In this document: piece after piece, positions 8,395 to 19,174 of the stretch
How positions within the stretch are numbered: the first letter of the stretch is position 1
Layout: every line of letters starts with the position of its first letter
Origin: Cupriavidus necator A5-1
GTDB taxonomy: Bacteria; Pseudomonadota; Gammaproteobacteria; Burkholderiales; Burkholderiaceae
DNA: 64,000 nucleotides
Direction: 5' to 3'
NCBI RefSeq assembly: GCF_000744095.1
Contig: NZ_JQLI01000008.1
Span: forward strand, 1,178,001 to 1,242,000
Made by a program: the position numbers and the translations under genes
The notes under the pieces: model-generated
The model's database searches: none
The model's input: the letters and a program-made list of their open reading frames with translations, nothing else
What the model was told of the DNA's origin: nothing

Positions 8395-9069
8395 TCAGGC
8401 GACCGCGGCGGGGACGAGCAAGGGGATCAGCTCGGCGGGGTGGCGCACCAGGTGGTCGGCACCCCACGTCTCCGGCGGTTCGCCGTCGCCGCAATAGCCA
8501 TAAGCGGCGGTGACCGTGATCATCCCCGCGGCCTTGCCGGCCTGGATGTCGCGCAGGTCGTCGCCGACGTAGACGCAGCGGCGCGGATCGACGCCGGCGC
8601 TGGCGGCGGCGTGCAGCAGCGGGGCGGGGTGGGGCTTGGCATGCGGCGTGGTGTCGCCGCTGACCACGGCGCTGGCGCGCGGTGCCAGGCCGATGGCGGC
8701 CACCAGCGGCACCGTGAAGCGGGCGATTTTGTTGGTGACGATGCCCCACGGGATGCCCGCCGCCTCCAGCGCCGACAGCACCTGCGGCATGCCGTCGAAC
8801 AGGCGCGTGTGCACTGCGATGTCGGCCTCGTAGTAGTCCAGGAAGATGTCGCGCAGCGCGGGGAAATCCGCGTCCTCCGGGCGCAGCCCGAAAGCCGCGC
8901 CGAGCAGGCCGCGCGCGCCGTGCGAGGCGACCGGGCGCAGCTTCTCATAGGCCACTGGCGGGTTGCCGCGCTCGACCACCAGCCGGTTGGCCGCTGCCGC
9001 GAGATCCGGGGCCGTGTCCGCGAGCGTGCCGTCCAGGTCGAAAAAGACGCCTGCGATGCCTGCCCTCAT
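8395..9069 (-). CDS. gph: Phosphoglycolate phosphatase
   Basis: HAD-family hydrolase of 224 residues that dephosphorylates 2-phosphoglycolate from DNA repair and photorespiratory-type metabolism. Motif I is DLDGT (11-15, Asp nucleophile and acid/base). Motif II is the IVTN region, and motif III/IV is the Lys before HPAP and VGDDLRDI. The ATG at 9067-9069 overlaps the ubiG stop (ATGA), so the two are translationally coupled. This ubiG-gph order is common in beta- and gammaproteobacteria. Other HAD phosphatases share these motifs, so the exact substrate rests on context. Confidence 0.92.
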   Translation of the reverse strand: MRAGIAGVFFDLDGTLADTAPDLAAAANRLVVERGNPPVAYEKLRPVASHGARGLLGAAFGLRPEDADFPALRDIFLDYYEADIAVHTRLFDGMPQVLSALEAAGIPWGIVTNKIARFTVPLVAAIGLAPRASAVVSGDTTPHAKPHPAPLLHAAASAGVDPRRCVYVGDDLRDIQAGKAAGMITVTAAYGYCGDGEPPETWGADHLVRHPAELIPLLVPAAVA

Positions 9070-9815
9070 GCCGCCACCCGGCGGAACGCCATCATGTAGT
9101 TCACATCGGTGTCGCGGTTCAGCGAATAGACCTGCGACAACGGGTTGTAGGTCATGCCGCGCATCTCGATCAGGTCCAGGCCGGCCTGGCGGGCGAAACG
9201 CGCCAGCTCGGACGGGGTGATGAACTTGTCGTAGTCGTGCGTGCCGCGCGGCAGCATATTGAGCACGTACTCGGCGCCGACGATGGCCAGCAGGTAGGCC
9301 TTGAGGTTGCGATTGATGGTCGAGAAAAACACGTAGCCGCCGGGCTTCACCAGCGTCGCGCAGGCCCGGACGATCGACGCGGGATCGGGCACGTGTTCCA
9401 GCATCTCCATGCAGGTCACGACATCCACGCTGGCCGGCTCACGGGCGGCCAGCGCTTCAGCGGCGATCTCCTCGTAGTTGACCACAACGCCGGACTCGAG
9501 GCTGTGCAGGTCTGCCACCTTGAGTGCCTTGGTCGAGAGATCGATGCCGCGCACAGTAGCGCCCAGGCGCGCCATGCTCTCGGACAGGATGCCGCCGCCG
9601 CAGCCGACGTCAACCACGCGCTTGCCGGCAAGCCCGGCGATGCCGTCGATCCACTCCAGGCGCAGGGGGTTCAGCTCATGCAGCGGCTTGAATTCGCTCT
9701 CCGGGTCCCACCAGCGGTGGGCCAGTTCGCTGAACTTGTCGATTTCCTTGGGGTCGGCATTCCGGCGCAGCGGATCCTGCGTGGCGGCGGACAGGGTTTG
9801 CGATTGCAACGTCAT
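9066..9815 (-). CDS. ubiG: Ubiquinone biosynthesis O-methyltransferase UbiG
   Basis: SAM-dependent methyltransferase (249 residues) that carries out both O-methylations of ubiquinone synthesis. The SAM-binding loop is [13 protein letters not shown] at 67-79, with acidic motif GIDLS further on and the family block [13 protein letters not shown]. The N-terminus [18 protein letters not shown] is diagnostic of UbiG. The start chosen is ATG 9813-9815; the frame stays open upstream but reads through the ompA terminator region, which is unlike protein. No clear ribosome site is visible. It is coupled to gph downstream. Confidence 0.95.
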   Translation of the reverse strand: MTLQSQTLSAATQDPLRRNADPKEIDKFSELAHRWWDPESEFKPLHELNPLRLEWIDGIAGLAGKRVVDVGCGGGILSESMARLGATVRGIDLSTKALKVADLHSLESGVVVNYEEIAAEALAAREPASVDVVTCMEMLEHVPDPASIVRACATLVKPGGYVFFSTINRNLKAYLLAIVGAEYVLNMLPRGTHDYDKFITPSELARFARQAGLDLIEMRGMTYNPLSQVYSLNRDTDVNYMMAFRRVAA

Positions 9816-9897
9816 CGTAGGGGGGGGCGGCGGCTGGCTACCTGCGCCGGCGAATGTGAAGGGGGAGGTCGAGGCAACTGTACCAAAAAAACGGTAC

Positions 9898-9930
9898 CAA
9901 AAAAAAAGCCCAGCTTGCGCTGGGCTTTTC
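9898..9930 (-). terminator. Rho-independent terminator after ompA
   Basis: Perfect 9-bp stem AAGCCCAGC/GCTGGGCTT with a 4-base loop, followed by a long T-run on the minus strand. It also has TTTTCTTC on the plus strand. It separates ompA from ubiG, so ubiG needs its own promoter. Confidence 0.9.
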
Positions 9931-9949
9931 TTCATCGGAAGGGATCCGA

Positions 9950-10606
9950 TTAACGTGCGCTGCGGGTGCCGACCACTTCGACTTCCACGCGGCGGTTCGG
10001 CTGCTGGCAGGCGATCTGGGCCTTGCGGTTGCCCTTGCACGACTTCGGATCGACCTTCAGCTGGCGCTTGCCCTTGCCTTCGGTGTAGACACGGTTGGCT
10101 TCAACGCCCTTGCTCACCAGGTAAGCCTTGACCGATTCAGCACGACGGATCGACAGGCGATCGTTGTACTTGTCCGAACCGAACGAGTCGGTGTGACCAA
10201 CGGCGATGATGACTTCCAGGGTGATGCCTTGCAGCTTCGAGACCAGGTCGTCCAGCTTGGCCTTGCCTTCGGGCTTCAGCACGGCCTTGTCAAAGTCGAA
10301 CAGGGTGTCAGCAGCGAAAGTGACCTTCTCGCTCGACACAACCGGCGGTGCCACCGGAGCCGGTGCCGGTGCGGCCGGGGCTGCGGGGGCCAGGGCGCCG
10401 TCGCACAGGGCGTTGGCGGTGGCCGGAGTCCAGGAGCTGTCGCGCCAGCAGAGCTCGTTCGTGCCATTCTTCCACACGTACTCGCTCGTACCGTTGCCCC
10501 AGTTGTCGTTCACTGCCTTCTTTTCATAGGGGACGGACTGGGCTTGAGCGGATGCAGCCATTACTGCGGTAGCTGCAACGAGCGCGAGCTTGGCAAATTT
10601 TTTCAT
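9950..10606 (-). CDS. ompA: OmpA-family outer membrane protein
   Basis: 218 residues. A Sec signal peptide (cleavage after AQA, residue 22) is followed by a short N-terminal domain with two Cys (ELCW, ALCDG), then a Pro/Ala linker (about 72-90). The C-terminal OmpA peptidoglycan-binding domain has [24 protein letters not shown] and NRRVEVEV. There is no eight-stranded N-terminal barrel, so it anchors to peptidoglycan rather than forming the classical E. coli-type porin. The ribosome site GAGGAGA is strong, as expected of an abundant protein. It has its own extended -10 promoter and terminator. Confidence 0.93.
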   Translation of the reverse strand: MKKFAKLALVAATAVMAASAQAQSVPYEKKAVNDNWGNGTSEYVWKNGTNELCWRDSSWTPATANALCDGALAPAAPAAPAPAPVAPPVVSSEKVTFAADTLFDFDKAVLKPEGKAKLDDLVSKLQGITLEVIIAVGHTDSFGSDKYNDRLSIRRAESVKAYLVSKGVEANRVYTEGKGKRQLKVDPKSCKGNRKAQIACQQPNRRVEVEVVGTRSAR

Positions 10607-10681
10607 ATTTCTCCTCTCAGGATGAGATCACCGCAGGGTTACTGCGAGCAAATGGACGAAAACAAGTCATACATTCTTCGG

Positions 10682-10690
10682 AGTATAACA
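10682..10690 (-). promoter_or_regulatory. Extended -10 promoter of ompA
   Basis: TGTTATACT on the minus strand matches the extended -10 form TGnTATAAT. No good -35 element is seen at 16-18 bp, which suits an extended -10 promoter. Confidence 0.6.
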
Positions 10691-10941
10691 TTCTCGATGT
10701 GGTGGATGCTCCACTTCGAACAATGTCTGGCTCTTCGCTGGGGAATTGTGCCACAAGGGTCGTTTCCTAAGAAGTAAATATATTCGATTCGCCCCATGGG
10801 TTTTGGGCCTGTGGTGTTTGTGCAACATAGGTCTTGTGTCGCCCGCAAAGCCTTGTGGCATCAGGGTTTCAGGGTTTTCGCAGGGGCTCGCCGGCGCCTT
10901 CCGGGGAGCTGTCCGGAGGGGGCGAGCCGGGGGTGTCGGCA

Positions 10942-10950
10942 TGTTAGAAT
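10942..10950 (+). promoter_or_regulatory. Extended -10 promoter of gyrA
   Basis: TGTTAGAAT matches TGnTATAAT at five of six hexamer positions plus the TG. It lies 90 bp before the gyrA ATG, with no convincing -35. Confidence 0.5.
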
Positions 10951-11039
10951 GGCGTGTTGCCCCGCTGTCAGGCGCCGCCCGGCGCCACCCGCAAAAGGGC
11001 CTGACATTCGCTTAAACCTGCCGCATAAACCACGCCGCA

Positions 11040-13688
11040 ATGGATCCATTCGCAAAAGAAACCCTTCCGGTCTCCCTAGAAGAGGAAATGCGCCGTTCCT
11101 ATCTCGATTACGCCATGAGCGTAATCGTCGGTCGCGCGCTTCCCGATGTGCGGGACGGCCTGAAACCGGTACACCGGCGCGTGCTGTTTGCGATGCACGA
11201 GCTCAACAACGACTGGAATCGTCCGTACAAGAAGTCGGCCCGTATCGTCGGGGATGTGATCGGTAAATATCACCCGCACGGGGACACTGCTGTATACGAC
11301 ACCATCGTGCGCATGGCGCAGAATTTCTCGCTGCGCTACATGCTGGTCGACGGCCAGGGCAATTTCGGCTCGGTCGACGGCGATAACGCCGCGGCCATGC
11401 GATATACCGAAATCCGCCTGGCGAAAATCGCCCACGAGATGCTGCACGACATCGACAAGGAAACCGTCGATTTCGACAGCAACTACGACGGCTCTGAAAA
11501 AGAGCCCACGATTCTGCCGGCCCGTATTCCGAATCTGCTAATCAACGGTTCATCCGGTATTGCGGTCGGCATGGCCACCAATATCCCGCCGCATAACCTG
11601 AATGAAATCGTTGACGGCTGCCTGCACCTGCTGCGCAACCCGCAGGCGACTGTGGACGAACTGATTGAATTGATTCCGGCTCCGGATTTTCCGACCGCCG
11701 GGATTATCTATGGCATCCAGGGCGTGCGCGAAGGCTACCGCACCGGTCGCGGCCGTGTGGTGATGCGGGCCAAGACGCACTTCGAGGACATCGACCGCGG
11801 CCAGCGCCAGGCGATCATCGTCGACGAGCTGCCCTACCAGGTTAACAAGCGCACCCTGCTCGAGCGCATCGCCGAGCTGGTCACCGAGAAGAAGGTCGAG
11901 GGCATTTCCGACATCCGCGACGAGTCGGACAAGTCCGGCATGCGCGTGGTGATCGAGCTCAAGCGCAACGAGGTGCCCGAGGTCGTCCTCAACAACCTAT
12001 ATAAGAACACCCAGCTGCAGGATACCTTCGGCATGAACATGGTGGCGCTGGTCGACCGCCAGCCGCGCCTGCTGAACCTGCGCCAGATGCTGGAGTACTT
12101 CCTCGCGCACCGCCGCGAGGTCGTCACCCGCCGCACGGTGTTCGAACTGCGCAAGGCGCGCGAACGCGGCCATGTGCTGGAAGGCCTGGCCGTGGCGCTG
12201 GCCAATATCGACGAGTTCATCGCGATCATCAAGGCTGCGCCGACCCCGCCGATCGCCAAGCAGGAACTGATGGTCAAGGCCTGGGATTCTGGCCTGGTGC
12301 GCGACATGCTGGCACGTGCCGAAAGCGACACTCCGGGCGGGCGCGCTTCGTATCGCCCGGACGGCCTCCCGGCCGTGTTCGGCATGCAGCCGGACGGCCT
12401 GTACAAGCTGTCCGACGGCCAGGCGCAGGAAATCCTGCAAATGCGCCTGCAACGCCTCACTGGCCTCGAACAGGACAAGATCGTCCAGGAATATCGCGAC
12501 ATCATGGCGGAAATCGCCGACCTGCTCGATATCCTGGCGCGCCCGGAACGCATTACCACCATCATCTCCGACGAACTCACCGCCATCCGCGCTGAATTCG
12601 GCGACGAGCGCCGCTCGCAGATCGAGCTCAACGCGACCGAACTGGATACGGAAGACCTGATCACCCCGCAGGACATGGTGGTCACGCTGTCGCACAGCGG
12701 CTATATGAAGAGCCAGCCGATTTCCGAGTACCGCGCACAAAAGCGTGGCGGACGCGGCAAGCAGGCGGCGGCGACCAAGGAAGACGACTGGATCGACACG
12801 CTGTTCGTGGCCAACACCCACGACTACATCCTGTGCTTCTCCAACCGCGGCCGGCTCTACTGGCTGAAGGTGTATGAGGTGCCGCAGGGCTCGCGCAACT
12901 CGCGCGGGCGCCCGATCGTCAATATGTTCCCGTTGTCCGAAGGCGAGAAGATCAATGTGATCTTGCCGGTGCGCCAGTTCGACGCCGAACACTTCATCTT
13001 CATGGCCACCGCCCGCGGCACGGTCAAGAAGACGGCGCTGACCGAGTTCTCCAACCCGCGCAAGGCCGGCATCATCGCGGTCGACCTGGACGAGGGCGAT
13101 TACCTGATCGGCGCCGCGGTCACCGACGGCCAGCACGACGTGATGCTGTTCTCCGACGCCGGCAAGGCGGTGCGCTTCGACGAGAACGACGTGCGCCCGA
13201 TGGGCCGCCAGGCGCGTGGCGTGCGCGGCATGAACCTGGAAGACGGGCAGACCGTGATCGCCATGCTGGTGGCGCCGGCCGAGACCGCCGAGGAGGCCGA
13301 AGCCGGCACCCGCGGCAGCGTGCTGACCGCGACCGAGAATGGCTACGGCAAGCGCACCCCGATCGCCGAGTACACTCGACATGGCCGCGGCACCAAGGGC
13401 ATGATTGCGATCCAAACGAGCGAGCGCAACGGGCGCGTGGTGGCGGCAGCACTGGTTTCGCCTGAAGACGAAATCATGCTGATCACCACCGGTGGCGTGC
13501 TGATCCGTACCCGCGTGGGCGAAATCCGCGAAATGGGCCGCGCCACCCAGGGCGTGACGCTGATCAACGTGGACGAGGGCACCAAACTGTCCGGGTTGCA
13601 GCGCATCGTGGAAAGTGATGCCGACAACGGTGGCTCCGAAGAGGCGGAAGAGGCGGACGGTGCTGCCGGCGCCGACGCCAATCCGTAG
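11040..13688 (+). CDS. gyrA: DNA gyrase subunit A
   Basis: 882 residues. The A subunit of the type II topoisomerase that introduces negative supercoils, acting as A2B2 with GyrB. The catalytic tyrosine is Y122 (RYTEIR). The quinolone-contact region reads GDTAVYD, so Thr rather than the E. coli Ser is at 83, with Asp at 87. The GyrA box appears as QKRGGRG near 565 and is followed by the six-bladed C-terminal DNA-wrapping domain. The tail is strongly acidic (EEAEEADG). It is transcribed alone from an extended -10 promoter. Confidence 0.98.
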   Translation: MDPFAKETLPVSLEEEMRRSYLDYAMSVIVGRALPDVRDGLKPVHRRVLFAMHELNNDWNRPYKKSARIVGDVIGKYHPHGDTAVYDTIVRMAQNFSLRYMLVDGQGNFGSVDGDNAAAMRYTEIRLAKIAHEMLHDIDKETVDFDSNYDGSEKEPTILPARIPNLLINGSSGIAVGMATNIPPHNLNEIVDGCLHLLRNPQATVDELIELIPAPDFPTAGIIYGIQGVREGYRTGRGRVVMRAKTHFEDIDRGQRQAIIVDELPYQVNKRTLLERIAELVTEKKVEGISDIRDESDKSGMRVVIELKRNEVPEVVLNNLYKNTQLQDTFGMNMVALVDRQPRLLNLRQMLEYFLAHRREVVTRRTVFELRKARERGHVLEGLAVALANIDEFIAIIKAAPTPPIAKQELMVKAWDSGLVRDMLARAESDTPGGRASYRPDGLPAVFGMQPDGLYKLSDGQAQEILQMRLQRLTGLEQDKIVQEYRDIMAEIADLLDILARPERITTIISDELTAIRAEFGDERRSQIELNATELDTEDLITPQDMVVTLSHSGYMKSQPISEYRAQKRGGRGKQAAATKEDDWIDTLFVANTHDYILCFSNRGRLYWLKVYEVPQGSRNSRGRPIVNMFPLSEGEKINVILPVRQFDAEHFIFMATARGTVKKTALTEFSNPRKAGIIAVDLDEGDYLIGAAVTDGQHDVMLFSDAGKAVRFDENDVRPMGRQARGVRGMNLEDGQTVIAMLVAPAETAEEAEAGTRGSVLTATENGYGKRTPIAEYTRHGRGTKGMIAIQTSERNGRVVAAALVSPEDEIMLITTGGVLIRTRVGEIREMGRATQGVTLINVDEGTKLSGLQRIVESDADNGGSEEAEEADGAAGADANP

Positions 13689-13802
13689 CCATTCCGTGCC
13701 CAATCTGTAGCCAATCGTAAATTGTTGCAACATTAGGACGCCGGCCGGAACTCGTTTCGCGGCTGTCCGGACTAAAACGGACGTATTTACCAGGGAGTCA
13801 CA

Positions 13803-14369
13803 ATGCTCAAAACCTTTCGACGTATCGCTGTTCTGACTGCTTTCGTTCCGACCTTCATGGTGGCGCAGCATGCACACGCCCAGGGGGATGCGGAAAAGAC
13901 CTCAGCTATCAAGGAACTGCTTTCCGTCATGCAGGCCGACCAGGCCGTCAAGGGCCAGGCCGAGAACTGGCAGCAAGGCGCCAAGCAGGAAGCCCCACTG
14001 GTGCTGGAGCAAGTGCTGGTCGAGAACAAGACCATGAACGACAAGCAGAAGCAGGCCGCGGTTGAAAAGCTGAAGAAGAACGGCGCGGTACAGCGCATGG
14101 TCGACGGCGCCGGCACGGCGTTCAACACCGATGGCTTCCGCAAGGATGCGATCCAGGCGCACTATGATGCCTTCGGCAAGTACTACACGACGCAGGAACT
14201 GAAGGACCTGACCACGTTCCTGAAGTCGCCCACCGGCCAGAAGTTCATGGCCAACCAGGGCAAGGCCACCCAGGAGATCTGGGGTTCGATGATGCAGAAG
14301 TACGGCCCGCAGGTCGGCAAGTCGATGCGCGACGCCGCGGAGAAGGAAATCACCGCCGCTTCGAAGTAA
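13803..14369 (+). CDS. Secreted DUF2059 domain protein
   Basis: 188 residues. A signal peptide with cleavage near AHA (residue 26) precedes a helical, Lys/Gln-rich mature protein. It has the DUF2059-type block YYTTQELKDLTTFLKSPTGQKF at about 127-148. It is probably periplasmic. The function of the family is not known. The start is supported by CCAGGGAG 7-8 bp upstream. Its position between gyrA and serC is, as I recall, conserved in related Burkholderiales. Confidence 0.85.
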   Translation: MLKTFRRIAVLTAFVPTFMVAQHAHAQGDAEKTSAIKELLSVMQADQAVKGQAENWQQGAKQEAPLVLEQVLVENKTMNDKQKQAAVEKLKKNGAVQRMVDGAGTAFNTDGFRKDAIQAHYDAFGKYYTTQELKDLTTFLKSPTGQKFMANQGKATQEIWGSMMQKYGPQVGKSMRDAAEKEITAASK

Positions 14370-14462
14370 GCGCGTGAGCAAACCGCCGCCCGCCCGCAGC
14401 CTTGCGGGCCGGTGCGGCATCGGGGCACGGCCCCGGGTGCCCAACGGGGCGCGGGTTTGAGG

Positions 14463-14468
14463 GATAAT
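14463..14468 (+). promoter_or_regulatory. Possible -10 element for serC
   Basis: GATAAT lies 47 bp upstream of the serC ATG. The -35 is weak, so the call is tentative. Confidence 0.3.
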
Positions 14469-14514
14469 GGCTGCTTGGGTAACACCGGCAGCCATTTTTC
14501 CATTCCCCCGTCTC

Positions 14515-15672
14515 ATGAACGATCCCCAGAATCCCGCTCTTGCCGGCATGATGCAGCGTGCATTGGCCGAACGCGTCTACAACTTCTCCCCAGGCCCGGC
14601 GGCGCTGCCCGCCGAAGTGCTGCAACAGGCCGCCGAGGAGATGCTGTCATGGCACGGGACCGGGGTGTCGGTGATGGAGATGAGCCACCGCAGCCGCGAA
14701 TTCGAAAGCATCCATAACGAAGCGATCGCCGACCTCCGCGAGCTGCTGCACATCCCCGCCAATTTCAAGGTGCTGTTCCTGCAAGGCGGCGCCATCGGCG
14801 AAAACGCCATCGTGCCGCTGAACCTGATGCGGCTGCGCAGCGCCGAGCAGCCCAAAGCCGATTTCGTCGTGACCGGCACCTGGTCGATCAAGACCGAGCA
14901 GGAAGCGCGTCGCTACGGCACGGTCAATATCGCGGCGTCCAACGAGGCAGAGAAATTCCACCGCATCCCCGCGGTTGCCGACTGGAAGCTGTCCGCTGAT
15001 GCCGCTTACGTGCACCTTTGCACCAACGAGACCATCGTCGGCGTAGAGTTCCAGGAGATCCCGGACATCGGCCAGGTCAAGGGCAATCGCGTCGTGGTGG
15101 CCGATGCCTCCAGCCATATCCTGTCGCGCCCGATCGACTGGTCGCGCGCGCAGGTGGTCTACGGCGGCGCGCAGAAGAACATCGGGCCGGCCGGCGTCAC
15201 CATCGTGATCGTGCGCGAAGACCTGATCGGGCATGCGCATCCGCTGTGCCCGTCGGCGTTCAACTGGCGCATGGTGGCCGAGCACAACTCGATGTACAAC
15301 ACGCCGCCGACCTACGCGATCTATATCGCCGGGCTGGTCTTCAAATGGCTCAAGCGCCAGGGCGGCGTGCAGGGGATCGAGCAGCGTAATATCGCCAAGG
15401 CGGCGGCGCTGTACGACTTCCTGGACCAGAGCGATTTCTACCGCAACGAGATTCATCCGAGCTGCCGTTCGCGCATGAACGTGCCGTTCTTCCTGGGCGA
15501 CGAATCGCGCAACGAAGCGTTCCTCGCGCAGGCGCGCGCCAGCGGCCTGGTGCAGCTCAAGGGCCACAAGACCGTGGGCGGCATGCGTGCCAGCATCTAC
15601 AACGCGATGCCGCTGGAAGGCGTGATGGCGCTGGTCGATTTCATGCGCGAGTTCGAACGCACGTCCGCCTGA
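14515..15672 (+). CDS. serC: Phosphoserine aminotransferase
   Basis: PLP enzyme that makes 3-phosphoserine from 3-phosphohydroxypyruvate and also serves pyridoxine synthesis. The family N-terminus [11 protein letters not shown] begins near residue 20. The PLP lysine is K221 in [11 protein letters not shown], and MSHRS and QGGA motifs are present. The 385-residue length includes about 17 extra N-terminal residues compared with E. coli. The start could instead be the ATG pair at 14548/14551. It heads the run serC-pheA-hisC-tyrA-aroA, an arrangement known in beta- and gammaproteobacteria. Confidence 0.96.
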   Translation: MNDPQNPALAGMMQRALAERVYNFSPGPAALPAEVLQQAAEEMLSWHGTGVSVMEMSHRSREFESIHNEAIADLRELLHIPANFKVLFLQGGAIGENAIVPLNLMRLRSAEQPKADFVVTGTWSIKTEQEARRYGTVNIAASNEAEKFHRIPAVADWKLSADAAYVHLCTNETIVGVEFQEIPDIGQVKGNRVVVADASSHILSRPIDWSRAQVVYGGAQKNIGPAGVTIVIVREDLIGHAHPLCPSAFNWRMVAEHNSMYNTPPTYAIYIAGLVFKWLKRQGGVQGIEQRNIAKAAALYDFLDQSDFYRNEIHPSCRSRMNVPFFLGDESRNEAFLAQARASGLVQLKGHKTVGGMRASIYNAMPLEGVMALVDFMREFERTSA

Positions 15673-15769
15673 CGGGCACCCCGCGGCCTGCCGCGCGCGA
15701 CGCCGCGCCGGTGGGCGCGGACAGTTTTTCTCCGGCCGCCGCGCCCCGGCGGCCCACCGGATTCATACA

Positions 15770-16930
15770 ATGACAAGCCAAGACAGCACCCCTGCGCGCG
15801 AGGAGACGCAGCCAAACGAGCAGCCCAACGACAACCACCTGAGCGAGGCCGAGCGCAAGCTGTCGGTCGAGCTGGCGCCGCTGCGGGTGCAGATCGACAC
15901 GGTGGACCGCGAACTGCTGGCCATGCTGAACCACCGGGCCAAGCTGGCGCTCGAGGTCGGCGAGGTCAAGAAGAAGTACGGCGCGCCGGTGTTCCGCCCG
16001 GAGCGCGAGCTGCAGGTGATCCGCAAGGTGCAGGGTGCCAACCCGGGCCCGCTGCTTGGCGAAAGCGTGGCAGCGATCTGGCGCGAGGTGATGTCCGCCT
16101 GCCGCGGGCTGGAAAAACCGCTGGAAGTCGCGTTCCTGGGCCCGGCCGGCACATTCTCCGAGCAGGCGCTGTACGCGCATTTCGGCCACGAGGTGTCGGG
16201 GGTGGCTTGCCCGAGCATCGATGAGGTGTTTCGCGCGGTGGAGGCGGGAACGGTCGAATACGGCGTGGTGCCCGTGGAGAATTCGACCGAAGGCGCGGTG
16301 TCGCGCACGCTCGACCTGTTCCTCCAGACCTCGCTGAAGATCAGCGGCGAGATCGCGCTGAAGGTGCATCACAACCTGATGGCGTCCACGCCCGACATGC
16401 AGGGCGTGACCGTGGTGCGCGCGCATGCGCAGGCGCTGGCGCAGTGCCAGCACTGGCTGACGGCCAACTACCCGCACCTGGAGCGCCAGGCGGTATCGAG
16501 CAATGCCGAGGCCGCGCGCATGGCCAGCGAAGACCCGACCGTGGCCGCGATTGCCGGCGAGTCCGCCGCCAACCGCTATCACCTCCATATGGTGCGCACC
16601 CATATCCAGGATGATCCGCACAACCGCACGCGCTTTGCCGTGATCGGCCGCTACGAGACCGAGCCGTCTGGCAGCGACCAGACCTCGATGATCCTGTCCG
16701 TGCCCAACAAGGCGGGCGCGGTGTACCAGCTGCTCGCGCCGCTGGCGGAGAACGGCGTGTCGATGTGCCGCTTTGAGTCGCGCCCGGCGCGCAGCGGCGC
16801 GTGGGAGTACTACTTCTACGTCGACGTGGAAGGGCACCAGCATGAGCCGGCAGTCGCGCGCGCGATCGAGGAGCTGCGCCGCAACGCGGCCTACCTGAAG
16901 GTACTGGGCTCGTATCCGTCGAGCAAGTAA
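15770..16930 (+). CDS. pheA: Bifunctional chorismate mutase / prephenate dehydratase (P-protein)
   Basis: 386 residues. Converts chorismate to prephenate and then to phenylpyruvate for phenylalanine synthesis. The chorismate mutase domain spans about 30-115 (RVQIDTVDRELLAMLNHR). The dehydratase domain covers about 118-300 (AFLGPAGTFSEQAL, PVENSTEGAV, and TRF, the catalytic Thr-Arg-Phe). A C-terminal ACT domain contains ESRP near 335, expected to bind Phe for feedback control. It follows serC by 97 bp. The first 25 residues are acidic and unstructured. Confidence 0.96.
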   Translation: MTSQDSTPAREETQPNEQPNDNHLSEAERKLSVELAPLRVQIDTVDRELLAMLNHRAKLALEVGEVKKKYGAPVFRPERELQVIRKVQGANPGPLLGESVAAIWREVMSACRGLEKPLEVAFLGPAGTFSEQALYAHFGHEVSGVACPSIDEVFRAVEAGTVEYGVVPVENSTEGAVSRTLDLFLQTSLKISGEIALKVHHNLMASTPDMQGVTVVRAHAQALAQCQHWLTANYPHLERQAVSSNAEAARMASEDPTVAAIAGESAANRYHLHMVRTHIQDDPHNRTRFAVIGRYETEPSGSDQTSMILSVPNKAGAVYQLLAPLAENGVSMCRFESRPARSGAWEYYFYVDVEGHQHEPAVARAIEELRRNAAYLKVLGSYPSSK

Positions 16931-16979
16931 GTCCGCCAAGGCACGCTTTGGCACAGGAAAGCAAGAACAAGGAGACGAG

Positions 16980-18107
16980 ATGGCAGAGCAGGGTAAGCAA
17001 GGCCGCGTGGTGTTCGGACCCGACTATGTGCGTGCGATCTCGCCGTACGTGGCTGGCAAGCCGATTTCCGAAGTCGCGCGCGAGTTCGGCCTGGACGAGG
17101 CCGGCATCGTCAAGCTCGCTTCCAACGAGAATCCGCTGGGCATGCCGGCATCCGCGCAGCGCGCGGTGGCGGACGCCGTGGCCGAGCTCGGCCGCTACCC
17201 CGATTCCAACGGCTTCGCGCTGAAGGCCGCGCTGTCCGCGCGCTTCGGCGTGCCGGAGGAATGGCTGACGCTCGGCAACGGCAGCAACGACATCCTGGAG
17301 CTGGCCGCGCATGCGCTGGTCGAGCCGGGCCAGTCGATCGTCTACGCCGAATATTCGTTCGCGGTCTACGCGCTGGCCACGCAGGAAATCGGCGCGCGCG
17401 CCATCGAAGTGCCGGCGCGCGACTATGGTCATGACCTGGACGCGATGGCCGCGGCGATCGCGCCGGACACGCGTCTGGTGTTTATCGCCAACCCGAACAA
17501 CCCGACCGGCACCTTCGTGCCGGCCGCGCAGATCGAGGCCTTCCTGCGGCAGGTGCCAGCGCACGTGGTGGTGGTGCTGGACGAGGCATACAACGAATAC
17601 CTGGATGCCGACCAGCAATACGATTCGGTCGCGTGGGTCCGCCGCTATCCCAACCTGCTGGTGTCGCGCACGTTCTCCAAGGCCTATGGCCTGGCCGGGC
17701 TGCGCGTCGGCTATGCGGTGGCGCAGCCGGAACTGACCGACCTGCTCAATCGCGTGCGCCAGCCGTTCAACGTCAACAGCGTGGCGCAGGCCGCGGCTGT
17801 CGCCGCGCTCGGTGACACCGACTTCCTGCGCCGCAGCGCGGAACTGAATCGTTCCGGCAAGGCGCAGCTGACCGAGGCCTTCGATCGCCTCGGACTGGAA
17901 TACGTGCCGTCGTCGGGCAACTTCGTGCTGGTGCGTGTCGGCGATGACGACGGTGCCGGTGCACGCGTCAACCTGGCGCTGCTCAAGCAGGGTGTGATCG
18001 TGCGCCCGGTCGGCAACTACAACCTGCCGCGCTGGCTGCGCGTGACTATCGGCCTGCCCGAGGAGAACGCAGCCTTTGTCGCGGCGCTGGAGCGGGCGCT
18101 CGCGTGA
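16980..18107 (+). CDS. hisC: Histidinol-phosphate / aromatic aminotransferase
   Basis: 375 residues, fold-type I PLP aminotransferase of the HisC family. PLP lysine K234 is in SRTFSKAYGLAGLRVGY, with NPNNPTGT and LDEAYNEY also visible. A HisC-family enzyme embedded between pheA and tyrA is usually taken as the aromatic transaminase acting on phenylpyruvate and hydroxyphenylpyruvate (often called hisC2). A second hisC in the histidine operon would be expected elsewhere. The ribosome site is AAGGAGACGAG directly before the ATG. Confidence 0.92.
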   Translation: MAEQGKQGRVVFGPDYVRAISPYVAGKPISEVAREFGLDEAGIVKLASNENPLGMPASAQRAVADAVAELGRYPDSNGFALKAALSARFGVPEEWLTLGNGSNDILELAAHALVEPGQSIVYAEYSFAVYALATQEIGARAIEVPARDYGHDLDAMAAAIAPDTRLVFIANPNNPTGTFVPAAQIEAFLRQVPAHVVVVLDEAYNEYLDADQQYDSVAWVRRYPNLLVSRTFSKAYGLAGLRVGYAVAQPELTDLLNRVRQPFNVNSVAQAAAVAALGDTDFLRRSAELNRSGKAQLTEAFDRLGLEYVPSSGNFVLVRVGDDDGAGARVNLALLKQGVIVRPVGNYNLPRWLRVTIGLPEENAAFVAALERALA

Positions 18108-18215
18108 GCGCGGCTACAATCGCGGCATTTCCTGGCTGGCATGGCGCTGGCCGACCTGCCAGTCATCGAATTACCTCGGTCCGGACCGAGCCACTGCCCG
18201 TTGCGGCCTGAGATT

Positions 18216-19112
18216 GTGAGTGCATTGCATTTTTCCCGTGTTGTCATTGTCGGCGTCGGCCTGATCGGCGGTTCGCTCGCGCTTGCGCTCAAGCGCGCGG
18301 GCGTGGCGGGCACGGTGGTTGGCGTGGGGCGCTCGCCCGCATCGCTGCAGAAGGCGCTGGACCTTGGCGTGATCGACGAGGCCGCAACGCTGGAGGACGC
18401 CGCACGCGGCGCCAGCGTGATCGTGCTGTGCGCGCCGGTGGCGCAGAACTTCGCGCTGCTGCACGCGCTGGAGCCGCACCTGCAGCCTGGCACCATCGTC
18501 ACCGATGCAGGCAGCACCAAGTCCGACGTGATCATGGCCGCAAAGACCGCGCTCGGCGACAAGGTCGCGCAGTTCGTGCCGGCGCATCCGATCGCCGGGC
18601 GCGAGCTCAATGGCGTCGAGGCCGCGCTGGCGGACCTCTACGTCGGCAAGAAGACCGTGCTGTGCCCGCTGCAGGAAAACGCGCGTGCCGATGTGGCCGC
18701 GGTGCGCGCGATGTGGGAAAGCGCCGGCGCGCAGTGCCACGTGATGTCGGCGGTGCAGCACGACGCGGTGTTCGCCGCGGTCAGCCACCTGCCGCATGTG
18801 CTGTCGTACGCGCTGGTGGCGCAGGTCGCCAACGCCGAAGACGCGGCGCTGAAGCTGGATTTTGCCGGCGGCGGCTTTCGCGATTTCACGCGCATCGCGG
18901 CGTCTTCGCCGGAGATGTGGCGCGACATCTGCGTGGCCAACCGCGAAGCGCTGCTGCGTGAGCTGAACACCTACCAGTCGGTGCTGGCGCACCTGAAGGA
19001 GAAGATCGAGAAGGGCGACGGCGACGCGCTCGAACGCATCTTTACACGCGCCAGCAAGACCCGACTCGCCTGGGGCGCCGAGCGTGCCGCGGGCAACAAT
19101 ATCGAACCCTGA
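18216..19112 (+). CDS. tyrA: Prephenate / arogenate dehydrogenase
   Basis: About 298 residues. NAD(P)-dependent oxidative decarboxylation of prephenate in tyrosine synthesis. The dinucleotide fold starts at once with [17 protein letters not shown], and the family motifs [17 protein letters not shown] and [13 protein letters not shown] follow. I chose GTG 18216 because homologues start just before the Rossmann fold. ATG 18141 in the same frame would add 25 residues of unlikely sequence. TACAAT at 18115-18120 may be its promoter. There is no ACT domain, so feedback control differs from that of the P-protein. Confidence 0.93.
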   Translation: MSALHFSRVVIVGVGLIGGSLALALKRAGVAGTVVGVGRSPASLQKALDLGVIDEAATLEDAARGASVIVLCAPVAQNFALLHALEPHLQPGTIVTDAGSTKSDVIMAAKTALGDKVAQFVPAHPIAGRELNGVEAALADLYVGKKTVLCPLQENARADVAAVRAMWESAGAQCHVMSAVQHDAVFAAVSHLPHVLSYALVAQVANAEDAALKLDFAGGGFRDFTRIAASSPEMWRDICVANREALLRELNTYQSVLAHLKEKIEKGDGDALERIFTRASKTRLAWGAERAAGNNIEP

Positions 19113-19174
19113 GCGGCATCGTGCCGCAGCCTGATCGAATCGCCTTACCGCGGCGCCCCGGCGCCCACCAAGAC

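Larger units (their letters stand above)
10607..11039. other. 433-bp divergent promoter region between ompA and gyrA
   Basis: No gene supported. It contains the ompA promoter near 10682-10690 and the gyrA promoter near 10942-10950, giving leaders of roughly 70 and 83 nt. Short open frames here on both strands lack ribosome sites and protein-like sequence. Confidence 0.6.

Noticed and set aside
14395-14410. GC hairpin after the DUF2059 gene
   Set aside because: No T-run follows; not enough to call a terminator.
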